Source: Verpa conica (Eukaryota > Ascomycota > Pezizomycetes > Pezizales > Morchellaceae). From it: a stretch of DNA of 64,000 nucleotides. Each line of letters begins with the position of its first letter. Position 1 is the first letter of the stretch. This document shows positions 46,594 through 59,226 of this stretch, in pieces. The position numbers were made by a program, and so were the translations under genes. The stretch is from positions 868,001 through 932,000 of the forward strand of contig JAUFSD010000006.1 in the NCBI GenBank assembly GCA_033030425.1, read 5' to 3'. The notes under the pieces are model-generated. The model was given only the letters and a program-made list of their open reading frames with translations, was not told where the DNA came from and searched no databases.

Positions 46594-48183
46594 AGCGGCG
46601 ATGGTAGACTATACTATGGTGAGTTGTAGTCGTAGTGGTTGTGGTTGGATGGGGAGACAAAGTTTGCGGGGATATTTTGACCGGGGGGGGGGAGGGGCGG
46701 CGATCACGGGAGGCAGCAGAGACAATAGTGAAGCAGAAACGGGTCCAGCAGACACATGTGCCGGAGAGTTGGGGGAGGCTCTTTAAAACCTTGATGTAGC
46801 GGAGCGAATGGGTGACTGGTGAAGGGAGGAGTTCTAGGCAACTAACCAATGGCGAGGTCTAGCCGGGCGATATATGTGGGCTACCGGTATCTAGGTATCT
46901 AGATTCTAGGCTACGTATTGCGGTTGGGACCATGAGGGGGTGATTGGGAGCAGTAGCCAGAACAGCAGGAGGAGGCTCTGGTGGGGCGGGAGCGGTTATA
47001 AGCGTACAGCGTAAAAACAAAAACAGAGACGGGAGAAAGACTTTAGAGCAAAACAAATGCCCTGACAGTGGTATGCATGTATGGGGGTGACTGAGGGAAT
47101 TGTTGGCACATTGGCACGAGTGGGGAGGAGGACCGGCTGTTGGGTAGACACAGGTAGAGGGGGTATGTATAGAGGGAAACAGGCACTTTATGTACGTACT
47201 TATTGCTGCGGATGTCAGTCCGGGGTCCAACCAGCATTAGTGAAAAAAGGAAAAGAAAAAAAAAAAAAGAGGACTGCGGACTGGAAAAAGAAAAGAAAAA
47301 AAGAGAAAAAGGACCCCCCTTCACGAACTCGGTGGAATAGTACAGCACCATGACAACTCTCGAAGCCGAGCAACTTCCACGAATCCAAACCCATGTAACA
47401 CTTGAATCCCGTCCGAACGGTCAGTGGGACAAGCGGCTCAGCAGCACAAAATGCCCGTGCTGATTGCAATTAACAGAATACGCCGAGTGATAGGATATAT
47501 CTACCTTTCGCGATTGGGTCTTCTGTGATCGGTTGACGTGCTGGCGGCGAGCGGGAGATCACTCTTGACTCGCCTGGCCAATCCTTCAGCACTTTGCATG
47601 CTGTTGTTGTTCGGATGAAACCTCCGTTTCTAAGTAGTGAGGATGATAGGAGTTGAGAAGGTACACATAGTGCGCATAGTCTGCGCAGAAAAGGTACCTG
47701 GGGCGGCGGGCAGGGAACAGCGGGCGGTCTTTGCGTTGCCGTTGATGTGCTGCTCTGAGTGAGTGCGTGCTCAGTACTTTGCGTTAGGCAACTGCCAGCC
47801 AGCTGCTCACGCAACACAAGGTTACATAACGCTCCCGACCGAAAGCTTGCTTTCACCTCTCTCCACATCGCCGAAAATTCTTAATTCCTCCGATCATCAC
47901 CCCCCCGAATAATACTTTCTTACATACAACATACATGTACCCCCCCAACCCAAGATACACATCTTAATCACTACATCAATCGCTTCATCAATTATCTGAT
48001 CCTTCCAACAATCTCCCGCCACGGATCCTCCCCCAATTACTTTCTTTTCTCATTTATTTTAAAGCCTTGTTGATCGCACCACCCGGCACCTCGCACGACA
48101 GCTACATACGACAACGACCACCCTCTGCTGCCATCACTCCCCAAGCCCACCCCGCAGAACACTCATCCACCACCCACATCATC
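46594..48183. promoter_or_regulatory. Divergent spacer, PHO80-like cyclin / Gid5
   Basis: 1.6 kb. A/G-rich tracts lie near 47240-47320 and a C-rich leader from about 47890 precedes Gid5. Open frames on the minus strand show no known family. Confidence 0.45.
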
Positions 48184-51100
48184 ATGACTCACTCCGAAGA
48201 AGAGTCTACGGCTCTCGCCCTCCTCTCGCAGCTCTCGAATCTGTCGCTCTCACAGCCTCAATCTGTAGTTACTACTCTAAAACGGCTCAAGCATGAACTC
48301 ATCGGCCATGATCAGAAGAAAGACCTATTTGTGCGTTTGGGGATTGTCCCCCCGCTTGTAAATATCCTAGAAGGTGCTATGGTAATGGATGAAGCTTGGA
48401 ATGATGCTAGAGTTGAAGCTGGGATCGCTATCGGGAGTTTGGCATACGGTAGGATCTCCTTTTCAATATTTGGCCTTTGATTCGACTAGGTTCTGTCCTT
48501 GGCTGTCACGTGGACCGGTTTGTGTCTTTTTTAAGTGGTTCACTGCTGAGCTTCGTGGGTAATCTATAGGCGGCGAAGCGTACATCTCTCATTTGCTTTC
48601 TTCGCGGGCCCTTCCTCCTTTGATAGCTTCGCTCAATCCATCCTCTAATCCCCCAAAACTTATTCTCTGCTCCCTTCGAACTCTAAATACTATCCTCGAC
48701 ACGGCGACTTCCTCGTCAGAGAGTCCATCTTACGCAGTTTCTACAGCGCTCTACACTCCCGAGGTCCTGCGGAATGTCTGTAAAATTATCTCACAGACTT
48801 CTCCATGTTCTCTTGTCCAACAACAAATTTCTCTTGCCGCATCGTTGATTGCAAAGTCGTGTGGTCGATATAATCTTGGCGGTAGTGGGGGAAATAGTGT
48901 ATCTCATGAAGGGACCCATGAACAACTACTCGTGGAAACTGGAGTATTGGATTCTTTGAGTGCGAGGCTCGGGTCCTTTGTCGTTGCTGAAAAGACGACT
49001 CATAAGTTATCGAAGAACCGTGGGGAGCCCGAGATTCCGCCCCCAGCCCCCCAGAGCGCAAAGCTAGCCCCAATACTCGATGCTATCTCAGTCATAATAA
49101 AAAATTCAAGGCTTCGATCTCTAGAGTTTTTGTTTTCGCCACCACTTACAGCAATTTTCCCTCCATCTACACTAACTTCCAACTCAGCGGAAGGTAGGTC
49201 TTCAAATAAGCATGGCGGAGTAGTACCTGGATCAACGACATCTATCAAGCTTCCGCAACCAAAGTCTTCGTCCAGCTCAATCATCCAACCACCACAGTTA
49301 CTTATAACGCCTTCTGCATTCCCTCCACTTACTCCATCCTCCGCTCATTTCCCACCACTTTCGTCCACCGGTCAAGGATCGGCCGATTATTCATCCCTTC
49401 ACCATTACAGTACACAGCACTATCATCATCACCCAAATCATTCTATCGGACTGACTGAAGCACAATCAATGCCCATTGGGTCTGGGGGTGGGGGCGATGA
49501 TTCAGAATCTTCAACTGGAGGCGATACACCCCTTCGTCAACGTGCGGAAACTACCGAAGTAGAAGACCAGATCCTCCGCTCTGCAAACCTTGAAACAACC
49601 TCTGTTAGCGCGGAAGCAGACATAGAGATCGAGGAGTCTCCACTGATTCCTTGGCTGATCTCCCAGGTTCGTTCTGGGGATTCTATCACGAGATTGATGG
49701 CTACGAGCGTCTTGACAAATCTGTTTAAGGTGTCACTTATTGGGAAACGCATGACACAATTATTGGTGTTGCTGGTGTTGCCAGTTCTAGTCAGGCTTTT
49801 AAATGAAGAGGATATTGCTACAAAGGTAGGCGTCGGGGTTGGTGGAGTGGGCGCTGAAACTTGGGAAAAATGGACTATTCAGGAAAGGGCACCCGCTATT
49901 CTGGCAAGGTTAGTCATGGATAGCCCGGAGATGCAAAAAGCTGCCGTTGATGCTTGGGCTATCAAAAGGTTGGCAGTTATGTTGCGAAGAGCGGCCGAAC
50001 CTCCATCATCTTCAATGAACGGTGTTACAAACGGAGATTCGATTGAGGCAGAGGCTGCGGAGAAATACAAGCGGAGTAGTCCAGAGGTTACCCACCGCAT
50101 GAAAGTTAAAGAGGGGACATTTCGGTGTTTGGCAAGCTTAGCGCTGTTCAAGGACGAATACCGCAAGTCTATTATTGAGGCAGGAGTGATCCCAATGGTG
50201 GTTTCTTCGATGAAACCTCTAGAGCCTATCCCTGGGGCTCCTAGTTTCCAAGAAAACACTATAGGAGAGGGTAATCCACCTCCTGTCCTCATTGCCGCTT
50301 GCGGTGTTGTCCGAGCTCTTTCTCGATCCGTTTCGATCCTCAGGACATCTCTAATTGATGCTGGAGTCGCAATGCCCTTATTTGCACTTCTACGTCACGA
50401 GGATATTGAAGTCCGTATTTCATCTACTGCAGCTGTTTGTAACCTGCTGTTGGACTTTTCACCGATGAGGCAACCAATAATTGATGCCGGTGTCTTGGAA
50501 TTATTATGTGTACACGCCAAGAGTGAGAATGCGTCGCTGGGGCTAAATGCCCTTTGGGCCTTGAAACATCTGATTCTCGATGCTGAGAGTGGAGTTAAGA
50601 GGAAATGTTTTGAAGGACTAGGGATGGATTGGTTTGTTGAAGTTATCAGCGGCGAAACTCAAGACGAAGAACAGAGAGAGGACGAGGAGATGGCAGAGAG
50701 TGAAGAGGGAGAAGGTGGTGTTGGTGGGGAAGGCGCGATGGAGGATAGTATTGGCGATTTGAGAAAATTAGGGGGTAGAAGGGCAGACGAAGAATTTTAC
50801 GACGCCCCCGAAGAAAGGACGAAGCCTAGAGCTAGGAAGCTCCCCCCTAAAGCTGCATTGGCCATGGCACAGCTTGAACGGAAGGAACCAGAGGAATTCA
50901 CAATGAAGAGGAAACAGAGTATCGCGATGCAAGAGCAGGGTTTGGATTTCATCAGGAATTTCATCTGCAACAGAGATCGTACACAGATGATCGACCTCTT
51001 ATTTGAGAGCATGGGCAAGGACCGTTTTTTTGACATGCTTGAAGATAAACTTAGGCCACGGACCGTAAAATCTCGCAACGGGAGGGGGTCCACCCTTGTA

Positions 51101-51457
51101 CTACCACCAGGCGAAGTCGTAAGCTCGATTGTATATATTCTTGTCCATGTTGCTGCTGGAGCCCCGAGTCACCGGCAGATCCTAATCCAGAGAACTGAAC
51201 TTCTGAGACTCCTTTCTAGCCTATGGAACCACCGTCTTCCGAATGTTAGGAGTGGTCTTGCCTGGGTTGTTATTAACCTGACTTGTGTCGACCAGTCAGA
51301 TAGTCCTGAGGAGGAGGAGGCTAGGGGTCGTACGAGGGAGCTAGTGAGGTTGGGATTTGAGAAGAGCCTGGAAGGAATGCTGCAAGATTCGGAGTTGGAC
51401 GTTAGGGAAAGGGTTAAGACAGCAAGGTATCAAATGGGGTCTGCGCAGGTTGAATAA
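48184..51457 (+). CDS. GID/CTLH ubiquitin ligase armadillo subunit (Gid5/Vid28/ARMC8)
   Basis: Gid5 is the scaffold subunit that carries the substrate receptor Gid4 in the GID E3 ligase, which degrades gluconeogenic enzymes when glucose returns. Exons 48184-48448 and 48570-51457 give 1050 aa, near the yeast Vid28 size. Armadillo-like helical repeats run through the protein: DLFVRLGIVPPLVNILE (about 52-68), GSLAYGGEAYISHLL, IPWLISQVRSGDS, VAMPLFALLRHEDIEVRISS and NVRSGLAWVVINLTC. A disordered Ser/Pro insertion (about 290-430) and an acidic insertion near 785-815 separate the blocks. The end (FEKSLEGMLQDSELDVRERVKTARYQM) matches the ARMC8 C-terminus. ATG 48184 is the first in-frame Met near the conserved start. 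Confidence 0.88.
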
Positions 51458-53913
51458 AGGGATACTTTTGAGAGAGTTGTAGGGTTAGGAAATTTATGTT
51501 TGTATGATATGATAACAAAGGGTTCTACTTTCGGGGGAGTCAATTTCTTTCTGAACCTTTGCTGGCTGAGGTTCATGGGGTTTACATCTTTTTATCTGTT
51601 GGTCTTACGAGCTTGTTATCGCATGGCTCTTTTTTTTTTTGGATGAAGCATGGATTTGCGAACACTTTTCCCCATGATTTTCTCTACAATTCTCTTTCTC
51701 TTATGTTGCGGGTTGCTGGGAAGCATCTTGTTGGCTAGCTATGCGTGCTTGTTATGCCTCCTATCAGAGGCGGTAAAAATCTAGGCAGGTGTTGTGTAAC
51801 CAATCTTATACCTACCTATTTGCATTTAAAGGGTTATTTCCCTTATGTAGTCACTGAAAGAGGTGCGGTACGTCTTGTTATTTTAGTGATAGGGGACGGG
51901 TGATAATATATGATCCGATAAACCCTGACCTAGTAAGTTTATGCCTTATTTATTATGTAGCACCAACGGACTGGTTTCAGAGCGAGAAAAAAGTGACTAA
52001 GATCATCTATGGTCAGGCAACAGAGTGTGTATCAACCAAAGCAGTTATTTTCAGGTTTGTATGTTTAACTTCTATGCACTGTCATCTAGGTTCACCTATA
52101 ATCGGTGTAGACATATTGACTACATTTACTTCTAATAATCCCCCCCCGTTCTCATAATATTATGTCTATCCTTCTGGGAGTGTGCTCTACCTGTTTAATT
52201 ACTCTTTTCATTTGTCTTAGGGGGTTCTCATATGTTCTTGGGCTCTCAGTACATCTTGCAGCGCCGGGACCTCATATTTTGGACTGTTGGACTTCTAAGA
52301 AGGCCTCCTAGCACCCCTTCTCGTAGCCATATGACTATATTATTATGGTTAAATCTTTGGACTTAGTAGCCATATCATGACGGGTTTCGTGGTGTAGTTG
52401 GTTATCACACCAGTCTAACACACTGGTGGTCCCCGGTTCGAGCCCGGGCGAAATCATCTGTTTTGCGTTCAGATCACTAAGGCTGTCTCTAGTGATTGCC
52501 ATATTAAGTATAAAATTATATGGCGTAAGGGCCCTGGAAAAGTCCACTCCTATGTGTGGCTAGGAATTTATATTATTCTGGTGCATGAAGGCAGTGGCTA
52601 AAAGTGAATTTTGAGAGCTACTTTATTGATGTTTACTTTTTGTTAATGTGAGGTTTGAGGGGGTCATGAAAAATCGGAGATTAGGCTACGTAGAAGGGAA
52701 AAAAAAACCTTGCGGTTGCTCGGTTCGTAATATGATTTTTTTTGCCTGAAAGAGATACTAGATATCTAATGAGAGGATTTTCCTAAGCAGGCGGTGGAAT
52801 CCCCGCAGGATTTGCTTTTTATATGCAACCTTTTCCACAAATATTTTATCTGATTACGCTATGGCCACTGGATTGCTTTAAGGGGATACTATTTAAGATT
52901 AATGATAATGTACTCTACAGCCCTGATTGAATCCTATAAGAGGTATTGTTTTGTATCTTGTGAACTATGTGAATAATAGGATTTTGATTTGAAATTCTAA
53001 TCTATTTGTCTGGTATCATTATATAGAGAGGAATTGATGTGAGAACATAGGAATAGGATATTTATGAGTAGAATATCTAGATATATAGATGGTACGGCCA
53101 GGGATCTGTTGTTGATGATGGGGACCTAAAACTTCTATACGTTCACTGAGTTAGCATCTATGCATCGGAAGCAAGTACAAGAATAAATTATATCAGGTAA
53201 GATGCAATATGAAGAGATGTGTAACATAAATGATCAGACAAAGTTATTAAGGTAGCGGTTGTTTTTCATCATTGTCGAGGATCACCAGAAAGGTGACAAC
53301 GAACTAAAGCCAAATGCCTAAGAGTCATCATTTCGGGGGAGGGGATTGTGATATGATAGGAATTGTGAAGAAGATGAGATAGATGATATTACATACCTTA
53401 GTAACATGATACTTTCCGTAAGAATAGCAGAGAGCTGGTGATCACGGTGGTTCCTGCATACTGCGGTGGAGGGATTGAGAGGTTGAAAAGAAGTGAAGAA
53501 AAAAATCGTCGGTGTTTCTTAAAGATAATCCGCCAAGACGATTTTCCCCGACATGGCCAGCCCTGAACCCTCGATTAGCGGCTAGCGAGGGAAAGACTGA
53601 AGAATGCCATCGCGATCGACTTGGATAAGAAACTCTTTTAGCCAAGGACGGGACGGGCACCCATTTACAATATGTAACTAAGCTCTTTCTTCCGAAGACG
53701 AGGAGAAAGAGTGACGCGGGTTGTACGTGGGATTGGCTAATTGTCTCACAACACCCTCCAGCGACTGAACCTCCAGATCGAGGTATCCTAACCACCCCCC
53801 CTCTTGTAAAAACCCTCAATTGACCACCTATCTTCTCTGTCACTCGATTTTCTTCATCGTCAGGAAAGAACAGTTCAATTCCCCCCTGAAAATTTCTACT
53901 CCTATAATCCATA
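51458..53913. other. Spacer with tRNA-Val
   Basis: 2.5 kb, AT-rich except for the tRNA gene at 52383-52455 and the VTC upstream region (53440-53913), where a 156-codon minus-strand frame looks spurious. Confidence 0.55.
52383..52455 (+). tRNA. tRNA-Val (AAC)
   Basis: A 73-nt cloverleaf without intron. Acceptor arms GGTTTCG and CGAAATC pair with one G-T. The anticodon stem CCAGT/ACTGG encloses CTAACAC with anticodon AAC. The T arm CCCGG/CCGGG encloses TTCGAGC. The A and B box regions agree with polymerase III consensus. Confidence 0.93.
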
Positions 53914-56624
53914 ATGCGTTTCGGAAAAACCCTACAGTCGTCGATATACGCCCCATGGCGTGACCACTATATTGACTACGCAAAACTCAAAAGACTCTTA
54001 CACGAGGGTGATGATTCAGACTCCGAGCGCGGCCCTACCTCGCGAACCGACGATGGCTATGAGGGGAGAGAATGGACCGAAAATGACGAGTCCATGTTCG
54101 TCGAGGAGCTGATTAACGTTCAGCTAGAGAAGGTCAACAACTTCCAGCGCAAAATGGGTGACGAGCTGAAAGAGCGTACCGCGAAACTCGAGGCGCGGCT
54201 CGAAAAACTCGTCGCTTCGGGCACCTCCGCCTCTAAAGACGATGGTGATAAGGAAGAAGATAAGCCTGAAATAAGTGAAGAGGAAAAGCAGAAGCTTCTT
54301 CAACAGACTTTGGACGAGTTGGTTTCAATCACGTCTGATATCGATGAATTGAACATATTTTCTCGGGTTAATTTCACTGGCTTTTTGAAGGCAGCCAAGA
54401 AACATGATCGCCGCCCGAGGGGAGCACCGAAGGGCAAAGGAAAAGGGAAGGCGAAGGGGGGGGTCGGAGAATACAAGATTCGTCCTCTTCTACAAGTCAG
54501 ATTGAGCGCGTTAGAATTTAACAAGGAAGACTACAGCCCTCTCCTGTTCAGGTAAGAATATATTTTGTCATATCTTGACGATTTGTTTTCCGGAAGGTCG
54601 CGATGTTGACAGGGCTATAGACTTTCGGCCATGCATACCTTCGTCCGTGAGAACCTCAATCAGAAAGGAATTGGTCAAACTAGGACTTCCTCTGTTGCAT
54701 CAGCCCCTCAGGGCGCTGGGCATCGTAAATATACTTCTCATAAATGTCCGTTTCCCTAAACTCTTATATAATTCCCTCATACTAAACACAGTATCTTTTA
54801 GTCTGGGTCCACCCCAGCAATGTCGCCGAAGTCAAGACATTCATTCTTCGCCGTCTACCTATTCTCATCTACAACCCTCAACCTTCGAAGGAGATTGAAT
54901 CAAATCGCCGTGACCCTACTATCAACTCCCTCTACTTTGATAATCCCAAGTTCTCACTTTATACCGATAAAGTTTCTAAGACTCCCGAAGCTGCTTCTTT
55001 ACGTCTGCGCTGGTATGGCCAACTTTCCCAAAAGCCTGACATCAGCATTGAACGAAAGACCTTGAAGGGCGGCGCAGCTGAGAACGACTCTGAAGGTGCT
55101 ATCGAGGAGAGAATTGTTATTAAGGAGAAATATGTCAAGGAATTTATCAATGGAACTTACTCCATGGAAAAAAATGTCCAGAAGATGAAGGATCGTGGTA
55201 GCAAAGGCGAGGATGTAAGCAGATATGAGGCGCTGGTGGAATCTCTACAGAACTTCATTAAGGAGAAGAACTTGGAGCCAGTGATGAGAGCTGTATACAC
55301 TCGTACCGCATTTCAAATCCCTGGCGACGATAGGGTCAGAGTGTCATTGGATACTGATCTTGCGTTGATCCGCGAGGACTCGCTAGATATCGAAAGGCCT
55401 TGTAGGGACCCGGATGATTGGCATAGGAGCGATATTGATGATGCCGAGATGGAATATCCCTTCAGTTCACTGAGGAAAGGCGAGATTTCAAGGTTTCCTT
55501 ATGCTCTCCTAGAAATCAAGGTGCTGGAATCTGCCTTACACGGAAGGAGTAAAGAGTGGGTTGCAGATTTGATGAATTCTCATCTTATTAAAGAAGCCCC
55601 GAGGTTTAGTAAATTTGCGCATGGTGTAGCCGTTTTGTTCGAGGATCAAGTCAACAGCTTCCCCTTCTGGCTCAGTGAGTTGGATAAGGATATCAGACAA
55701 GATCCAAAACAAGCGTGGGAGGCTGAGCAGGAGAAGGCAAAAAAACAAATTGAGGACGAGACAATCGTTGGAAGTTTCATAGCTGGAGCTAGGGATTTCG
55801 GCGGTAGAGCAAACTCACCGAGAAACCCTTTGAGTGGTATGCTTGGGCAGACTCCGCCAACTGACAGGAGATTCCCAATGATCATGCCCCAGGGTGGGAA
55901 GAAACAAGTGCAACAAGATGTTACTGAAGTGGATTCGGATCACACTGAAACTGAGGATGAGGGTACCGATGATGAAGATAAGCCTACTACAATTGCAACA
56001 ATATCTGGGCTTCGCAACCTCTTTCCCACCTTTTCAACATCCCGCTATGGCATTGCCCATCGTGCGGCTGTTAAACTCCCGCCGGGCGTTCAAAAACCCG
56101 GAACGCTAATTATGCACTCGGGGCCGGTCCAGGTTGAGGCCAAAGTCTGGCTCGCGAATCAGCGTACATTCCTCAAGTGGCAGCACGTGTCTATCCTTCT
56201 CGCTAGTTTGAGTATCGGTCTGTATAATGCAGCTGGTGCTCACAACTACATTGCGAGATGGCTAGCATTGGTGTATACTTGTATTGCAATATTTGCTGCG
56301 GGGTGGGGGTATGGGATGTATATGTGGAGGTCACGACTCATTAGAGAAAGGAGTGGCAAGGACTTTGATAATTCCCTAGGCCCAATCGTTGTTTGTGTGG
56401 CATTGGCGGTTGCATTGGGTGTCAATTTTGCGTTCCAGGTCAGTTTATCTCTACCCTTACTTTCTTACCATAGATAAATGGTTACTTATTGGTCCTTTTC
56501 TATTTAGTATCGCGCGGCAATGGAGAAGCATAACCGTCACCATCATCCTAACGCAACTGCTTTAGTAGAGGTAGTCGAGATGAGCAAAGGGGCTCTTAAG
56601 TTCTTACAGGAGGGAGAGCTTTAG
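53914..56624 (+). CDS. VTC complex subunit, SPX-TTM-DUF202 (Vtc2/Vtc3-like)
   Basis: The vacuolar transporter chaperone complex makes polyphosphate and moves it into the vacuole. Exons 53914-54551, 54621-54745, 54802-56438 and 56508-56624 give 838 aa. The SPX domain (1-215) begins MRFGKTLQSSIYAPWRDHYI and carries the inositol-pyrophosphate-sensing basic helices. The TTM domain (about 250-560) has K254 in KFWVH, RLRWYG (R322/R324), IERKT (K340), IKEKYVKEFI and LEIKVL. Three membrane spans of DUF202 lie near 710-800. The length (828-835 in yeast Vtc2/3 against 721 in Vtc4) and the lack of the Vtc4-like HREDWTGE segment favour Vtc2/Vtc3, yet most catalytic-type basic residues are kept. Exon 2 uses a GTCCGT donor, chosen because it restores KFWVHPSN. 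The short last exon adds a His-rich tail, NRHHHPN. Confidence 0.9.
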
Positions 56625-57464
56625 GCGGTAATATAATCATGGGAAATAGTAATGAGGCAGGATGAAATGTACAATGTGTATGAGTCTGCTTTGGGGATAC
56701 GTCATTGTCTTTTGGTTGTTGGGAATGAGCGTTAATTTGTTTAGGACTGTTTGAAGTATTGTAGCGATTGAAGGTATGGCCATTTTGGCTCGTTTTTGCA
56801 ATTTTCTTGCTTTGTTGTTAGCTTGACTGCTTGTTGCTTGTTAGGATGTTGGTAGATATTGGGTGTATTCTAGTATATCAATTTCTCTTACGCTGTGATA
56901 GTTGGAGTCAACGAAATCCAGTTTTATTTCATGAATCATCACTCGTAAAAACAACCACTGATGCCTTAAATCAAAGTGCATGCATTTATGCAATAATGAT
57001 TGGTTTGTTTACAGACGTAAACCGTTATGTTCCTATCCCACGTCGGTCCCCAGCGGCTGTAAACGAAATTCTCCAGAGCTCGCTGTCAACCAACCAACCC
57101 CAGCCGATAGCTGGAACGAGCTGCATGCATGATGTATCCCCCGCACCCTGAATATATGAAACAGCAAACATGTATAGTACCCATTTTCACTTCCGCTGTA
57201 GTGTAACCTGGCCGGCCTGAATTGCTAAACTGCTTGCCTGAGCTTCTGGCCTGAGCCGCCCGCCTGAACCTGCTGTTCACCTAACTCTACTTTTGTAGAA
57301 TACCAGACCCTAATGGAAGACGGAGGAAACAACACCTTGACTCAACCTTGCACTTCGCCTTGGGTGCAGAATCAGTATATAATGAATGGTCTGGACGGTC
57401 TCCAGAAGGATGGCAACAAACTCGGTGCTCGTACTGAGTATTTATACAATAATCCGTATCCAGT
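56625..57464. other. Spacer
   Basis: 840 bp. GCCTGA-like short repeats lie near 57208-57270. No gene is supported. Confidence 0.5.
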
Positions 57465-59226
57465 ATGGCGAACAGTAGATTTATCTCTGGTATTGGGCCT
57501 ACACCTTTTGAGATAGACAAACCTAGAGAGATCTTCGATGGAGTAGAGACTACTCTAATTTCTACGATCAATACTCCTGGCGATGATGAGCTTGCGGAAG
57601 TGGACTCAAAGTTACTTCACCCTACGAATTTCGAAACTGTATCATCATATAACTGGGTTTATGGACCCGGGAAGCGGTTGAAGATAATTGTACCTGGTGA
57701 GGGAGTGAAATACACTGGCTATGGCCATATATTCATATATACTGACGTACTGCAGGGTACCCTTCATGCTGGAACCCACCCGAGCTCCCCGTTAGGCTTC
57801 CCAGCGACACTGGTTTCCGTATGATCCACCAGAACGAATATTTCTCACCCGGCACTCCACTTCGCCCACTTCTACGCTCAGTTTATACGCATCGTCCAGA
57901 CTATGATATTAAATCAGTTGACTTTGTCACTGATCGTAATAGTCTTCTAAAATTATTCAAGTTCATTCGTGGGGATGTTAAGCCCAGCACCCCAGCCTCT
58001 CCAGCCTCTCCAAATAGACGTACTAGTGGAGATTTTAGTGGAGGCAGAGGAAGAGGCAGTCCTACCAGTCCTACCAGTCCAGTCAGTCCCAGTAGCCCCT
58101 CATGGAGAGATAGACATCCAGCCTCTAGTGGCTCGGGGTTGAGAGGAAGAGGTGGCGGACTCGGATTTGATTCTTCCCGGGGAAGAGGTTCTTTTACACG
58201 TGGAGGACAAAGCTGGCCGTCGAACCGAAGATGGTACCCCAACAAATGCGAGCCTCCCCCAGAGAAAGAAACTAGGATTGATGTCGATATTATGGGTAAT
58301 AAAGATGGTACTGGAAGGTCTTCGGTGCTCCTCTCAAGATGGGAAACACATTCCAGCGAGATGGTAAAAGAAGGACAGTTTATGGGGTGGGGGTATCAAT
58401 TCCTGAACACTTTCACTAGGTTCGGTGATGCCGGAGAGGATGCCGTTATGGATAAAGGGGAGTTACAGAGTCACCATCGAGTTGTAGAGTATGACATGGG
58501 AGGCTATAGATTTCTGGTTAGATACCATGGTGATGCAGTTACGGAGTCATTGGGGGAGTTTAGATGGTGGGCGGAAAAGAACAAGAAAACCAAGAATGCT
58601 CTAAAGAAAGTCAGTAAAGTGGCAGAAAAAACCAAGGAAAGTAGCAGTGATCAGAGTCCTGGTAAGAAGTCAGATGACTGGCTTGAGAAGGAGTTTGTGG
58701 AAGGACTCTCAAAACTAACGCTCAACCGAGTAAAAACAACTAGTAAGTCATCTATGAAACTTTATATGTCTAGTTACTAGCATAGCTAATCACCATTTAA
58801 ACTATAGGTGCTATAGAAGCACATAGAAGCTCAACAGCTTTATATCCCCACTCATCGATCGTCGGCATTAAAACCTGTAGCGCTAGGAGTAGTCCTGATA
58901 TGATGATACGAGCTATGCCGCAAGTCTTCTTCTCGCAAACACCGCACCTTTATATAGGCTACCAAAATAGGGGGGTCTTTGAAAAGATTGAGAAGATGGA
59001 GACTGCCCCACGTTTGGCTGAATGGGAGAAAGAAAATGAGGAGGCTTTGAAGAAGCTCCTAGTTCTGCTAGGACGTATACGTAGCGTGGTTGAGGGGATA
59101 GAAGGGAGGCGTGCGTCACTTATTTTCTGCCACGGGAAAGAGGACGAGGGAATTAAAGTTTATAAGAGACAGGATGGTACAGGGGGACCTGTGCCGAGCG
59201 ATCTTGTAGCGAAGTGGGATTGCTGA
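57465..59226 (+). CDS. Conserved fungal protein with RGG/SPTSP-rich insertion, function unknown
   Basis: Exons 57465-57696, 57756-58742 and 58808-59226 give 545 aa. Conserved-looking blocks are NFETVSSYNWVYGPGKRLKIIVPG (split here as SYNW and IIVPG), PPELPVRLPSDTGF, DYDIKSVDFVTDRNSLLKLF (about 126-146) and, later, GHHRVVEYD-like HHRVVEYDMGGYRFLVRYH. These match a fungal family whose members are often mislabelled geranylgeranyl pyrophosphate synthetase; no prenyl-synthase DDxxD motif is present. A low-complexity insertion (about 154-238) is rich in GRGRG and SPTSP motifs, as in RNA-binding RGG boxes. The C-terminal third holds a Lys-rich helix and LLVLLGRIRSVVEG. The molecular function is not known to me. 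All introns keep phase. Confidence 0.72.

Noticed and set aside
47470..47868. 132-codon minus-strand frame
   Set aside because: Random-looking composition in the divergent spacer, with no domain.
1..51457. A functional cluster of citrate synthase, YHM2 and Gid5
   Set aside because: They are tens of kilobases apart, in mixed orientation and interleaved with unrelated genes. The shared metabolic theme is most simply coincidence.
53690..53740. Possible phosphate-response E-box (CCACGTAC) upstream of the VTC gene
   Set aside because: Not a true CACGTG/T core. A single imperfect match is uninformative.
53442..53912. 156-codon minus-strand frame upstream of the VTC gene
   Set aside because: No family resemblance, and it covers the expected VTC promoter and leader.
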